Assembly: GCF_027460265.1 (NCBI RefSeq)
Contig: NZ_JAPZBC010000001.1
Location: forward strand, 3,968,501 to 4,032,500
Source of the DNA: Streptomyces sp. WMMC940
GTDB taxonomy: Bacteria > Actinomycetota > Actinomycetes > Streptomycetales > Streptomycetaceae
Direction: 5' to 3'
Length of the DNA stretch: 64,000 nucleotides
Numbering within the stretch: position 1 is the stretch's first letter; every line of letters begins with the position of its first letter. The notes beneath the pieces are model-generated. The model worked only from the letters and a program-made list of their open reading frames with translations, was not told the origin of the DNA and made no database searches. A program made the translations under genes and the position numbers. Below, one piece after another: positions 43,421 to 52,256 of this stretch.

Positions 43421-44173
43421 ATGGAGTGGTCCATCCAGGAAATCGCCAGGAAGGCCGGCACGACGAGCCGCACGCTTCGTCACTACGGGGAGCTCGGCCT
43501 CCTCGCACCGAGCCGGATCGGCGGCAACGGCTACCGCTACTACGACCAGGAAGCCCTGGTCCGGCTGCAGCGCATCCTGCTGCTGCGGGAGCTGGGCCTC
43601 GGCCTGCCCGCCATCGCGCAGGTCCTGGAAGGCCAGCGGGACACGGCCACCGCACTGCGCACGCACCTTCGGCTGCTGGAGCAGGAGCGGGAACGCATCG
43701 GGCGGCAGATCGCCTCGGTGCGGACCACTCTCGACCGGACGGAGCAAGGGGAGGAACTGATGGCGGAAGAGGTCTTCGACGGCTTCGACCACACCCGGTA
43801 CAAGGAGGAGGTTACCGAGCGCTGGGGCAGCGAGGCGTACGAGAAGGGCGACCGCTGGTGGCGCTCGCTGAGCGAGCAGGAGAAGCGGGACTTCCAGGAC
43901 CGCCAGGTCGCGATCGCACGTGACTTCGGGCAGGCTCTGAGGGACGGGCTCGCGCCGGACAGCGACCAGGTCCAGGACATCGCCCGGCGGCACTGCGAGT
44001 GGCTGTCGGTGACGGCCACCCCCACCAGGTCGTATGTGATCGGTCTGGGCGAGATGTACGTCGCCGACCCGCGCTTCACGGCCACCTACGACCGGCACGG
44101 TGAAGGCACCGCGGTCTTCGTCCGGGATGCGCTGAGGGTCTACGCGGAGCGCCGTCTCGGCGACGGCCGGTAA
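43421..44173 (+). CDS. TipA-like MerR-family regulator with TipAS domain lacking the antibiotic-binding Cys
   Basis: A 250-residue regulator. Residues 1-70 are a MerR winged HTH (WSIQEIARKAGTTSRTLRHY, GLLAPSRIGGNGYRYYDQE), then a coiled coil (about 75-115) and a TipAS ligand-binding domain (YKEEVTERWGSEAYEKGD ... GLGEMYVADPRFTATYD). In TipA a cysteine just before LGEMYV captures thiopeptides covalently; here that position is Gly (YVIGLGEMYV). The second TipAS cysteine also has no counterpart, and the only nearby Cys is in RRHCEWL. So it may bind ligands without covalent capture. The ATG at 43421 has no ribosome site and follows its own MerR-type promoter, implying autoregulation and leaderless translation. 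Confidence 0.92.
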   Translation: MEWSIQEIARKAGTTSRTLRHYGELGLLAPSRIGGNGYRYYDQEALVRLQRILLLRELGLGLPAIAQVLEGQRDTATALRTHLRLLEQERERIGRQIASVRTTLDRTEQGEELMAEEVFDGFDHTRYKEEVTERWGSEAYEKGDRWWRSLSEQEKRDFQDRQVAIARDFGQALRDGLAPDSDQVQDIARRHCEWLSVTATPTRSYVIGLGEMYVADPRFTATYDRHGEGTAVFVRDALRVYAERRLGDGR

Positions 44174-44191
44174 CGGCGCCGGCGGTCACCC

Positions 44192-44215
44192 CACCGGGCG
44201 ACCGGTCGCCCGGTG
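44192..44215 (+). terminator. 24-bp perfect palindrome downstream of the MerR gene
   Basis: CACCGGGCGACC followed immediately by its reverse complement, 18 nt after the stop codon. As RNA it would form a 10-bp hairpin with 4-nt loop; as DNA it could also be a binding site. Confidence 0.6.
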
Positions 44216-44222
44216 CGGCGCT

Positions 44223-44247
44223 GTCACCAGGAGGGCCCCCTGGTGAC
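44223..44247 (+). terminator. Second hairpin downstream of the MerR gene
   Basis: GTCACCAGG and its complement form a 9-bp stem around a 7-nt loop, close behind the first palindrome. Confidence 0.55.
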
Positions 44248-44385
44248 CGTCACGTCGGCGCGGCGACGCCGCGGGGCTCGGCCGGTTGGCCGATGGCGAC
44301 TCGTGGGGCGGCGCGGCGGCCGCCAGCCTGGATGGGGCGCGGCACCGTCCGCGACCCTGGGACGGACCCCGGCAGGAGACCACTG

Positions 44386-45525
44386 GTGCGGCATCGACAA
44401 CGCGGCGAGGGACAGGGGCAGAACGGTGGCCGTCGTGTCGTCGCGGTACTCCCGTGGCTGCTGATCGTGGGCGGGGTCTTCTACGACCTCGGAACACCGG
44501 ACACGTTCACCGCGGCCCCCCTCTTCACGGCGGCGCCGCTGATCGCCGCCCCCTTCTTCTCGATGCTCTACACACTGGCCACCGGGGTGGCGGCCTGCGC
44601 GGCGGTGACCGGCATGCACGTCTACAGCGACAGGCTCCAGAGGATCCCGGCCGTCACCGAGTTGCTGACCGTGTTCACGGTCTCCGTACTGGCCCTCTTC
44701 ATCAACCGGATCGTGCGCCGCAGCGGTGAGCGCCTGGCGTCGGCCCGCGTCGTCGCCGAGGCCGCGCAACGGGCCGTGCTGCCCAGGCCGGACGAGCGGA
44801 TCGACGGCCTGCAGGTCGCCGCCCGGTACGAGGCGGCCGAGCGGGGCGCGTTCATCGGCGGGGACCTGTACGCGGCGCAGAAGACTCCGTACGGGGTGCG
44901 ACTGATCGTGGGGGACGTGCAGGGGAAGGGCGTGGGCGTGGTCGGGACGGTCGCCGTGGTGCTGGGGGCCTTCCGGGAGGCCGCCGAGCAGGAGGACTCG
45001 CTGGCGGGGGTGGCGCAGCGGCTGGAGCGGGCGCTCGCCCGGGAGGGCGCGTGGGAATCCGGCTTCGGCGCCGTCGAGGGCTTCATCACCGCCGTGCTCG
45101 CCGAGATCCCGCGTGACGGCGGGCGGATCAGGATCGTCAACCGGGGGCACCCGCCGCCGCTGCTGCTCGGGGCGGACGGCGCACTGCTCGTGCTGGATCC
45201 GCCCGAGCGGGCGCTGCCTCTGGGGACGGGCCTCGGAGCCTCGCCGGACCGGACCTCCGAGACGTCCTATCCGCCCGGTGGCACGCTCCTCCTCTACACC
45301 GACGGCCTGTCCGAGGCACGGGACGCGCACGGCGTCATGTACGACCCGCGCCGGCGCCTGGGCGGCCGGGTCTTCTCCGGCCCGGAGGAACTGCTGGACG
45401 TGGTCGTCGCCGATGTGCGACGGCACACGGGAGGGGCGGCGACGGACGACATGGCGCTGCTCGCGGTCACCCGGGAGGAGGAGCGGCAGCCGCCGCGGCG
45501 CGGGACGACTCCGGTCCCGCCGTGA
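44386..45525 (+). CDS. Membrane PP2C/SpoIIE-type serine phosphatase
   Basis: A 379-residue phosphatase. After a basic start, three to four hydrophobic segments (VVAVLPWLLIVGGVFYDLG to VFTVSVLALFINRIV) anchor it; the PP2C domain follows with metal-binding GAFIGGDLYAAQ, LIVGDVQGKG, INxGHPPP-like IVNRGHPPPLLL and LLLYTDGLSEARD, plus a late TDDMALLAV. This class dephosphorylates anti-anti-sigma factors. GTG at 44386 was chosen because GGAG is 7 nt upstream; the frame remains open to 44293 without a site. No anti-sigma partner lies next to it. Confidence 0.88.
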   Translation: MRHRQRGEGQGQNGGRRVVAVLPWLLIVGGVFYDLGTPDTFTAAPLFTAAPLIAAPFFSMLYTLATGVAACAAVTGMHVYSDRLQRIPAVTELLTVFTVSVLALFINRIVRRSGERLASARVVAEAAQRAVLPRPDERIDGLQVAARYEAAERGAFIGGDLYAAQKTPYGVRLIVGDVQGKGVGVVGTVAVVLGAFREAAEQEDSLAGVAQRLERALAREGAWESGFGAVEGFITAVLAEIPRDGGRIRIVNRGHPPPLLLGADGALLVLDPPERALPLGTGLGASPDRTSETSYPPGGTLLLYTDGLSEARDAHGVMYDPRRRLGGRVFSGPEELLDVVVADVRRHTGGAATDDMALLAVTREEERQPPRRGTTPVPP

Positions 45526-45848
45526 CGGGCGGGGCGCCTCCCCGAAGGGCGCTTCGGTGCCGATGCGGCATGTGGCATGTGGGGCGTGAGGGCTGGCTGA
45601 GAAGCGCGATGCCACGGAGCGTAATCGAAGGAAAGCCCTCCGCATAACAAGTGACGAACTATCAGAACCTCCGGCCCGAATGAAGGCCCATCAACTTGTC
45701 CGTTTCAGGGCTGTTGTTGCAGGTAAGTCCTGGCCAACGTCCTTAACGATCAGTCGGAACGGCTTGGAATCCGAGCTCGGTCTCTATTAACGTTCGATAA
45801 CGCAGCGCGGTCGTCCCAGCCGTCGTCGGAGACGGCACCGTGCGCACG

Positions 45849-45959
45849 CGCCGAATCCCGCAAGGGAACCGGGGAACCAACCATTGGGGTGAATCGGGCA
45901 CTTCGCGGTGCCCGTAGGAGACCTTCCTGCTCCGAACCCGTCAGCTAACCCGGTAGGCG
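45849..45959 (+). ncRNA. ydaO-type c-di-AMP riboswitch
   Basis: The leader of the M23 peptidase contains the ydaO/yuaA consensus in order: GAATCCCGCAAGGGAACCGG, GGAACCAA, TTGGGGTGAATCGGGC, a variable hairpin, and the terminal CCGAACCCGTCAGCTAACCC followed by GGTAGGCG. Ends are set by the short P1 pairing CGCC/GGCG. ydaO RNAs bind c-di-AMP and usually switch expression off at high ligand; in Streptomyces they sit before cell-wall hydrolase genes. The aptamer ends 12 nt before the ribosome-site purines, so control may act at termination or translation. A GGAAC...GTCT pair near 45756-45783 is a possible SigE-type promoter (weak). Confidence 0.95.
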
Positions 45960-45985
45960 AGAAGGAAGGAAAGGAGAACGCCTCC

Positions 45986-47008
45986 GTGGCGTCCAACGAG
46001 CCTGCCCTCCAGGAGCCCCCCACTGCGCAGTGGGTCCCCAGCGACCAGTGGGCTCCCGCCCCCGAGGCGGAGGAGTGGAACCCGACCGAGGAATCGGTCC
46101 GTCCCGTCCGTGGCAGGCACCGCGTCGTCAAGCAGCGCAACGCGCTCGCGCGGAGCTCCACCGTCCTCGGTGTCGGCGTCATCGCCGCGGTCGGCGCGGG
46201 CGGCATGGCCACCGCCCAGGACAAGCCCGCGGTCTCCATCTCCCTTCCCGACGTCATCGCGGACAAACTCCCCGACGCCGAATCCCTGCCCGGTGTGGGC
46301 TCCTTGATGTCGGACGACTCCGACGACGAAGCCGTCGCGGACGGGCCGCTCACCACGGCCGAAACCGCGGTCCAGGGCGGTGACGCGGGCGAGGCCCTGC
46401 GCGCCCGGATCCTCCAGCAGGCCGAGCAGCAGCAGCTCAAGGCCGAGGCCGAGGCGCGGGCCGCTGCCGAGCAGGCCGCCGCGGAGCAGGCCGCCGCCGA
46501 GGCGAAGCAGCAGGCGACCCAGGCGGCCGAGGCGGCCGAGGCCGAGCGCAAGGCCGCGGAGGAGGCCGCCCGCAAGGCGGAGGCCGAGCGCCTGGCCAAG
46601 CTCGCCGCGAGCTACTCGCTGCCGACCTCGTCGTACACACTGACCTCCACCTACGGGCAGGCCGGATCCATGTGGTCCTCCGGCTACCACACGGGTCTCG
46701 ACTTCGCCGCACCGACGGGCACCCCCGTCAAGGCCGTGCACGGCGGCACCATCAAGTCGGCCGGCTGGTCCGGTTCGTACGGCTACCGCATCGTGCTGGA
46801 GCTCGAGGACGGCACCGAGGTCTGGTACTGCCACCTTTCGTCGATGACCGTCGGCGTGGGGCAGAAGGTCTCCACCTCCGAGACCATCGGCCGCGTCGGC
46901 GCCACCGGCAATGTCACCGGCCCGCACCTCCACCTGGAGGTGCACACCCCGGGCGGCGACGGGATCGACCCGGCCGCGTGGCTGCGCGACAAGGGCCTCT
47001 CCGTCTGA
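45986..47008 (+). CDS. M23-family peptidoglycan endopeptidase under a riboswitch
   Basis: A 340-residue exported protein. Residues 50-75 hold a hydrophobic stretch (SSTVLGVGVIAAVGAGGMA) after a long hydrophilic N-terminus; a long Ala/Glu/Gln-rich coiled coil follows (about 135-205, many EAAEQAAAE-like heptads). The C-terminal M23/LytM domain has the zinc ligands in YHTGLDFAAPTGTP and TGPHLHLEVHTPGG, with SMTVGVGQKVSTSETIGRVG between. The active site is complete. GTG at 45986 has AAGGAG 8 nt upstream. The ydaO riboswitch ties its level to c-di-AMP, consistent with cell-wall remodelling in growth, sporulation or germination. Confidence 0.93.
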   Translation: MASNEPALQEPPTAQWVPSDQWAPAPEAEEWNPTEESVRPVRGRHRVVKQRNALARSSTVLGVGVIAAVGAGGMATAQDKPAVSISLPDVIADKLPDAESLPGVGSLMSDDSDDEAVADGPLTTAETAVQGGDAGEALRARILQQAEQQQLKAEAEARAAAEQAAAEQAAAEAKQQATQAAEAAEAERKAAEEAARKAEAERLAKLAASYSLPTSSYTLTSTYGQAGSMWSSGYHTGLDFAAPTGTPVKAVHGGTIKSAGWSGSYGYRIVLELEDGTEVWYCHLSSMTVGVGQKVSTSETIGRVGATGNVTGPHLHLEVHTPGGDGIDPAAWLRDKGLSV

Positions 47009-47068
47009 CCCATCGGCTCGGAGCCGTGCGCTCCGGCGGCCGTTCGCACGGAGCCTCGTGCTCCGGCC

Positions 47069-47115
47069 GCCGGCGCCCCGGTGGACGTCCCACCGACGCC
47101 CACCGGGGCGCCGGC
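47069..47115. terminator. Bidirectional hairpin between M23 and PrsW genes
   Basis: A perfect 16-bp stem (47069-47084 with 47100-47115) and 15-nt loop between two convergent genes. A 16-bp direct repeat GCGCCGCCCGGTCCAY follows near 47151-47182. Confidence 0.85.
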
Positions 47116-47214
47116 TGTCATGCCCGGACGCGCCGCTCGTCGGCGTCCACGCGCCGCCCGGTCCATGCGCCGCCCGGTCCACGCCCCGCCCCGCATGCGC
47201 CCGCCGGGGGTGCG

Positions 47215-48543
47215 TCAGCCGCGATACGGGTTGAAGCCGCTGTAGTCCAGATGCGGAGGGGGCTGCCAGGCGCGGCCCGTGGCGCGGGCGGCGTACGTCA
47301 GGGCCGGGCCCGCGAGATCCCGGCGCTGCCACAGATGGTGCAGCAGCTCCTGCTCCCGGGCGGCGAAGTCCGGCCCGGCCGTGCCCCGCTCGGCCCGGTG
47401 GCGGAGGAAGGCCAGGGAGGTGGCGAACACCTCGTACTCGGAGACGGCGCGCGCGGCGGCGGCGCCGTGGATGCGGGCCGCCAGATCGCGGGCCATCGTG
47501 CGGGCCTTCATGGAGGACAGGGCGAGCGGCTCGGCGGGCGCCAGCCAGCCGGCCGCGGCATAGGCCGGCAGTTCGGCCGCGACCGTGCGCAGCTCACGCT
47601 GCCGGGTCCACACCGCCAGCCAGGTCAGCAGACCGAAGGCGGGCACCATGAACGCCGCGTACACCGCGTAGAAGCCCAGAGGTCCGAAGACCCCCGAGCC
47701 GTTCCACAGGGCGTGCATGCCCATGGAGAGGAGCAGGCCGAGTACGGGCAGCACGACCCTGCGGACCCTCCGGTGCCGCGCGGTGGCCGCCGCCAGCCCG
47801 AAACCGATGCCCGTGAGCACCGTGAACAGCGGGTGCGCGAACGGAGACATCACGATCCGTACGAAGAACGTCGCGGCCGTGACGGAGGCGAAGCCGGAGG
47901 TGCCGAACTCCTGGTCCTCGCCGAAGGCGTTGCCGAGGTAGAGGATGTTCTCGGTGAACGCGAAGCCCGTCGCCGTGAAACCGGCGACCACGACACCGTC
48001 GACGAGGCCGGTGAAGTCCCGTCTCCGGAAGAGGAACAACAGCAGTACCGCGGCCGCCTTGGCGGTCTCCTCGACCACGGGGGCGACGACGGTCGCACCG
48101 ATCGTGTCCGCGTGCGTCGGGTCGGCCGTGGCCGTGGCTATCCACTGGGTCGCGAACGAGTTGGCGATGATCGCGACGAGGGCGGCCGCGCAGGCCCCCC
48201 AGGCGAAGGCGAAGACGAGGTTCCGCCAGGGCCCCGGCTCCACCCGGTCCAGCCAGCGGAACGCCCCCATCAGCAGGGGCACCGGCAGCACGGCGAGACC
48301 GAGCCCGACGAGGAAGCCCTCGGTGCCGGTCTGCTCGCGCACCAGGGCGAGGATCACCAGACCCGAGAGCGCCAGCAGGGTGATCAGTGCCCAGGCGCGC
48401 ACGGCTTTGCTGCGCCAGAAGTCGCGGCGCGGCTTGTAGCGCCAGCGGGCGCGCTCCGGCACGGCGTCGAACAGCGGCCGCTCGTCGCACGCCGGGACGG
48501 CGGGGCGGACGGCCGGATGCGGCTGCGGGGACCAGTCGGACAC
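47215..48543 (-). CDS. PrsW-family intramembrane metalloprotease homologue
   Basis: A 442-residue multispanning protein with about eight helices. The PrsW signature is intact: VVEETAKAAAVLLLFLF (EExxK), TGFAFTENILYLGNA (FxxxEN) and the histidines in MSPFAHPLFTVL and SMGMHALWNGSG. PrsW cleaves anti-sigma factor RsiW in Bacillus; actinomycete relatives have unknown substrates. The N-terminus is cytoplasmic and charged, and a soluble C-terminal extension of about 110 residues (from RTMARDLAARIHGAA) is larger than in Bacillus. GTG start at 48543. It is downstream of trmB on the minus strand with a 74-nt gap. Confidence 0.92.
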   Translation of the reverse strand: MSDWSPQPHPAVRPAVPACDERPLFDAVPERARWRYKPRRDFWRSKAVRAWALITLLALSGLVILALVREQTGTEGFLVGLGLAVLPVPLLMGAFRWLDRVEPGPWRNLVFAFAWGACAAALVAIIANSFATQWIATATADPTHADTIGATVVAPVVEETAKAAAVLLLFLFRRRDFTGLVDGVVVAGFTATGFAFTENILYLGNAFGEDQEFGTSGFASVTAATFFVRIVMSPFAHPLFTVLTGIGFGLAAATARHRRVRRVVLPVLGLLLSMGMHALWNGSGVFGPLGFYAVYAAFMVPAFGLLTWLAVWTRQRELRTVAAELPAYAAAGWLAPAEPLALSSMKARTMARDLAARIHGAAAARAVSEYEVFATSLAFLRHRAERGTAGPDFAAREQELLHHLWQRRDLAGPALTYAARATGRAWQPPPHLDYSGFNPYRG

Positions 48544-48617
48544 CAGACGACCCTAACGAGCGGCACGGACAACGCGCGACGGCGTTGGTGCCGTCGGGTG
48601 CACCGCACCCACCGGAG

Positions 48618-49430
48618 TCAGGCGTCCCGGCGCCGGAAGAGGAGGTCGTGGACCACATGCCCCTTGTCGAGGCCATGTCCCTCGAAGCGGGTCAGCGGGC
48701 GGAAGGCGGGGCGGGGCGCGTAGCCGCCGGCTGCCTCGGTGTTCTCGAAGTCCGGATGGGCGCCGAGCACCTCGAGCATCTGCTCGGCGTACGGCTCCCA
48801 GTCCGTCGCGCAGTGCAGGACGGCGCCCGGCTTCATCCGGCCCGCCGCCAGGGTGAGGAACTCCGGCTGGATCAGCCGGCGCTTGTGGTGGCGCTTCTTG
48901 GGCCAGGGGTCCGGGAAGTACACCCGCAGGCCGTCGAGCGAGGCCGGGGGCAGCATCTCGCGGAGCAGGATGATCGCGTCGCCGTTGGCCACCCGCACGT
49001 TGTCCAGGCCCGCCCGCTCCGCCAGCCCGAGCAGATTGCCCTGGCCGGGGGTGTGGACGTCCACGGCGAGGATGCCCGTGGCCGGGTCGGCCGCGGCCAT
49101 CCGCGCGGTCGCCTCGCCCATGCCGAAGCCGATCTCCAGGACGACCGGCAGTCCGCCGAACATCTCGCCCGGGTCGAGCACGCGGAGCCCGTCGATGTCC
49201 AGCCCCCACAGCGGCCAGAGGCGCCGCAGAGCGTCGGCCTGGCCGGCCGTCACCCGGCTCCGGCGCGGCTGGAAGCTGCGGATCCGCCGCTCGTGGTGCG
49301 AACCCGCGGGGTCGGCCGCCGGGCCGCCCGGGAACCGGGGCTCACCCTTCGGCCGTGCGGTGGTGGCGGTACGGGGGGCGTCCCCGTCCGGACCACCGGT
49401 GGCGACGTTCTCGAACTCAGACACAGACAC
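48618..49430 (-). CDS. trmB: tRNA (guanine-N7-)-methyltransferase
   Basis: A 270-residue TrmB, making m7G46 in tRNA with SAM. SAM site VVLEIGFGMGEATARMA, adenosine loop AVDVHTPGQGN, and the catalytic block LDGLRVYFPDPWPKKRHHKR, followed by HCATDWEPYAEQMLEVL, are all intact. The N-terminal about 45 residues are disordered. GTG at 49430 (VSVSEFENV) was taken as start; TACAAT (49445-49440 read leftward) ends 9 nt before it and no ribosome site is present, so the message may be leaderless. It is between lhgO and the PrsW-family gene. Confidence 0.95.
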   Translation of the reverse strand: MSVSEFENVATGGPDGDAPRTATTARPKGEPRFPGGPAADPAGSHHERRIRSFQPRRSRVTAGQADALRRLWPLWGLDIDGLRVLDPGEMFGGLPVVLEIGFGMGEATARMAAADPATGILAVDVHTPGQGNLLGLAERAGLDNVRVANGDAIILLREMLPPASLDGLRVYFPDPWPKKRHHKRRLIQPEFLTLAAGRMKPGAVLHCATDWEPYAEQMLEVLGAHPDFENTEAAGGYAPRPAFRPLTRFEGHGLDKGHVVHDLLFRRRDA

Positions 49431-49477
49431 AATGACCCGATTGTACGGTGGCGGACACCGGCCGAGGGCGGCCCGCG

Positions 49478-50692
49478 TCACACTTCGGCGAGATGGGCGA
49501 GCGCCCGCCTGGCCACCTCCCGGCCGATCGGCAGTGAGGCGGTCGCGGCCGGGGACGGTGCGTTCAGGACGTGGACCGCCCGGGGCGACTCCTTGATCAT
49601 GAAGTCGTCCACCAGGGTGCCGTCCCGGAGCACCGCCTGGGCCCGGACGCCCGCGGCCACCGGCCGCAGATCGTCCTCCGTGACGGCCGGCAGCAGCCGC
49701 CGCACGGCCGCGGCGAAGGCGCGCTTCGAGAGCGAGCGGTGCAGCTCGCCCGCGCCGTAACGCCAGTGGCGCCGGGCGATCCGCCAGGAACCGGGCCAGG
49801 CCAGTGTGGCCGCGAGCTCGCCCGGTCGGACCGTTGACCAGCCGTATCCCTCGCGGGCCAGCGCCGGGACGGCGTTCGGTCCCACGTGGACGCCTCCCTC
49901 GATGCCGCGTGTGAGGTGGACCCCGAGGAAGGGGAAGGCGGGGTCGGGCACCGGGTACACCAGGCCGCGCACCAGCTCGGGGCGGGCCAGCTCGTAGTAT
50001 TCCCCGCGGAAGGGCACGATCCGCATGCCGGGCCGCTCCCCGGCGAGCTCGGCCACCCGGTCGCAGTGCAGTCCCGCACAGTTCACCAGGGTGCGGGCGC
50101 GGACGATCCGGCCGGTGGACGTAAGGACCGCGACACCCCGCGGGCGCCGGTCGACGAGCCGCACCTCCTCGCCGTAGCGGACCTCCGCACCCGAGGCGGC
50201 CGAGACCTCCGCCAGCTGGGCGGCGACGGCCCCGAAGTCGCACACCCCGGTCGTGCCGACGTGGATCGCGGCGACGCCGCCGACCTCCGGCTCGTACTCC
50301 GCGATCTGGGCGGGGCCCAGCTCGCGCACGGGGATGCCGTTCTCCCGGCCGCGCTGGACGAGCGCGTGCAGCCGGGGCAGCTCCTCGCGCGCGGTGGCGA
50401 CGATGAGCTTGCCGGTGACCTCGTGGGGGAGGCCGTACTCGGCGCAGAACTTCACCGTCTCCGCCGCGCCGCGCACGGCGAAACGTGCCTTCAGTGAACC
50501 CGGGCGGTAGTAGATCCCGCTGTGGATCACTCCGCTGTTCCGCCCCGTCTGGTGACGGGCCGGGCCCGGCTCCTTCTCCAGCACCACCACCGAGGTGCCC
50601 GGCGCGGCACGCGTCAGGGCATGGGCCGTCGACAGCCCGATGATCCCGCCGCCGATCACCAGCACGTCGCAGTCGAATGCGGCCGCCTTCAC
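49478..50692 (-). CDS. lhgO: L-2-hydroxyglutarate oxidase
   Basis: A 404-residue FAD-dependent oxidoreductase of the DAO family, matching LhgO, which oxidises L-2-hydroxyglutarate to 2-oxoglutarate and passes electrons to quinones. The Rossmann FAD motif VLVIGGGIIGLSTAHAL is at about 9-25; HQTGRNSGVIHSGIYYRPGS is the diagnostic LhgO block, followed by VNCAGLHCDRVAELAG, PFRGEYYEL and VGPNAVPALAREGY. The GTG at 50692 has GGAAGG 6 nt upstream. It shares orientation with trmB (47 nt gap) and lies 118 nt from the regulator upstream. Confidence 0.93.
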   Translation of the reverse strand: MKAAAFDCDVLVIGGGIIGLSTAHALTRAAPGTSVVVLEKEPGPARHQTGRNSGVIHSGIYYRPGSLKARFAVRGAAETVKFCAEYGLPHEVTGKLIVATAREELPRLHALVQRGRENGIPVRELGPAQIAEYEPEVGGVAAIHVGTTGVCDFGAVAAQLAEVSAASGAEVRYGEEVRLVDRRPRGVAVLTSTGRIVRARTLVNCAGLHCDRVAELAGERPGMRIVPFRGEYYELARPELVRGLVYPVPDPAFPFLGVHLTRGIEGGVHVGPNAVPALAREGYGWSTVRPGELAATLAWPGSWRIARRHWRYGAGELHRSLSKRAFAAAVRRLLPAVTEDDLRPVAAGVRAQAVLRDGTLVDDFMIKESPRAVHVLNAPSPAATASLPIGREVARRALAHLAEV

Positions 50693-50810
50693 CACACACC
50701 TTCCAGCCCGGCAGCGTCCTCCCTGGAAACCGTCCCGCCCCCGATGATGCACTGGCCCACCGACAAGCGCGTTAAACCGGGTGGGACACGCGTCATGGGA
50801 CGCGTACGGC

Positions 50811-52256
50811 TCACGCCGGTGCCATCAGCAGCGGTCTGGCCCGCTCCCTCAGCTCCGCCACCCTCGGTTCGTCCCCGTACGGCTCCAGCCGGTGCAGCAG
50901 GTCCCGTACGTACTCCGTCGTACGCGCGGAGGAGATCCGGCCCGCGACCTCCACCGCGCGGGTGCCCGCCGCACAGGCGGCGTCCAGGTTGCCGGACTCC
51001 AGCTCGGCCACGGCGCTCACCACGAGACGCAGTCCGTGCGAGCGCACGTACTCCTCCGTGGGCCGGGACAGCGCCTGCTCGGTGAAGCGGCGCACCTGGC
51101 GGGGCGCCTTGAGGTCCCGGTAGCACTCGGCTGCGTCCGCCGCGAACCGGTCGTACGAGTAGAACCCCAGCCAGGACGGGTCCGCGTCGCCCTCCCGCGA
51201 GCGCTCCAGCCAGCTCTCCGCGGCCTTCAGCGCCGCCCCGGCGGCGAGCGCGTCGCTCGCCTTCGCATGGGCCCGTGCCTCCACCAGCCGGAAGAAGCTC
51301 ATCGTGCGGGCCGTCGCCAGGCCGCGGTTGCGCTCCACGGCCGCCTGCGCGAGGTCCACGCCCTCGTCGGCGAAGCCACGATAGGTCGCCTGCAGCGACA
51401 TCGACGCCAGGACGTAGCCCCCCAGCGGAACATCGGCCGCCGCGCGTGCCAGCCGCAGCGCCTGGATGTAGTAGCGCTGGGCCGCCTCCTGCTGGCCGGT
51501 GTCGAAGGCCATCCAGCCCGCCAGCCGGGTCAGCTCGGCCGTCGCCCCGAACAGGGCCCGGCCCACCTCGTCCGAGTACGAACCGAGCAGCAGCGGCGCC
51601 GCGTCGACCCGTAAGCACTCCGGGACCATCGACGAACGCCAGTCCCCGCCGCCGTACTTGGAATCCCAGCGCCGGGCGTCCTCGGCCGCCTCGCGCAGCT
51701 TGGTCACATCGCTGTGGCCCACCCGCACCTGGCCGTCCTCGGAGCCCTCCTGGCTCTCGCCGCCCCCGGTTCCCCGGAGGGGGCGTTCCACGGACGAGTC
51801 GGCCGGGTTGATCAGCCAGCGGGAGGCGGGGGTGGCGTAAGCGCTCACCGAGAAGGAACCGGCCAGTGACTGCCAGATCCCGCCGCCGCCCGCGCGTCGG
51901 CCGGCGAGATCCAGCCGGTACAGCTCAGTGGCGGCCTTCACCGCCTCGCCCACGTCCCGGGGGAAGGCCAGCCCGACCTCGGGCGCCGGGTCCGCGTCCG
52001 CGAGCCCGATCTCGTGCAGCGGCACCGGGCGGCCCAGCTTCTGCCCGATGGCCGCCGCGATGAGATGCGGCGCGGCGCCCTGCGGCACCATGCCCTTCGA
52101 CACCCACCGCGCCACCGACGTCTTGTCGTAGCGGAGGGTCAGACCGCGCTGCGCCCCGAGGTCGTTGACCCGCCGGGCCAGGCCGGCGTTGCTGATTCCC
52201 GCGAGGGCGAGAACGGTGCCGAGCTTTTCGTTCGGCCCGCGTTGCTCCCTGGACAT
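50811..52256 (-). CDS. NsdA-like sporulation-associated TPR regulator
   Basis: A 481-residue protein with an N-terminal helix-turn-helix-like region ([40 protein letters not shown]) and a long helical TPR-like body (from about residue 190, e.g. [20 protein letters not shown] and [18 protein letters not shown]). It resembles NsdA, a negative regulator of differentiation and antibiotic production, and the gene annotated as sporulation-associated at this place in S. coelicolor (from memory). ATG at 52256 gives [12 protein letters not shown]. Its 5' side is a 725-nt non-coding region shared with the divergent asparagine-synthetase-like gene. Confidence 0.85.
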   Translation of the reverse strand: MSREQRGPNEKLGTVLALAGISNAGLARRVNDLGAQRGLTLRYDKTSVARWVSKGMVPQGAAPHLIAAAIGQKLGRPVPLHEIGLADADPAPEVGLAFPRDVGEAVKAATELYRLDLAGRRAGGGGIWQSLAGSFSVSAYATPASRWLINPADSSVERPLRGTGGGESQEGSEDGQVRVGHSDVTKLREAAEDARRWDSKYGGGDWRSSMVPECLRVDAAPLLLGSYSDEVGRALFGATAELTRLAGWMAFDTGQQEAAQRYYIQALRLARAAADVPLGGYVLASMSLQATYRGFADEGVDLAQAAVERNRGLATARTMSFFRLVEARAHAKASDALAAGAALKAAESWLERSREGDADPSWLGFYSYDRFAADAAECYRDLKAPRQVRRFTEQALSRPTEEYVRSHGLRLVVSAVAELESGNLDAACAAGTRAVEVAGRISSARTTEYVRDLLHRLEPYGDEPRVAELRERARPLLMAPA

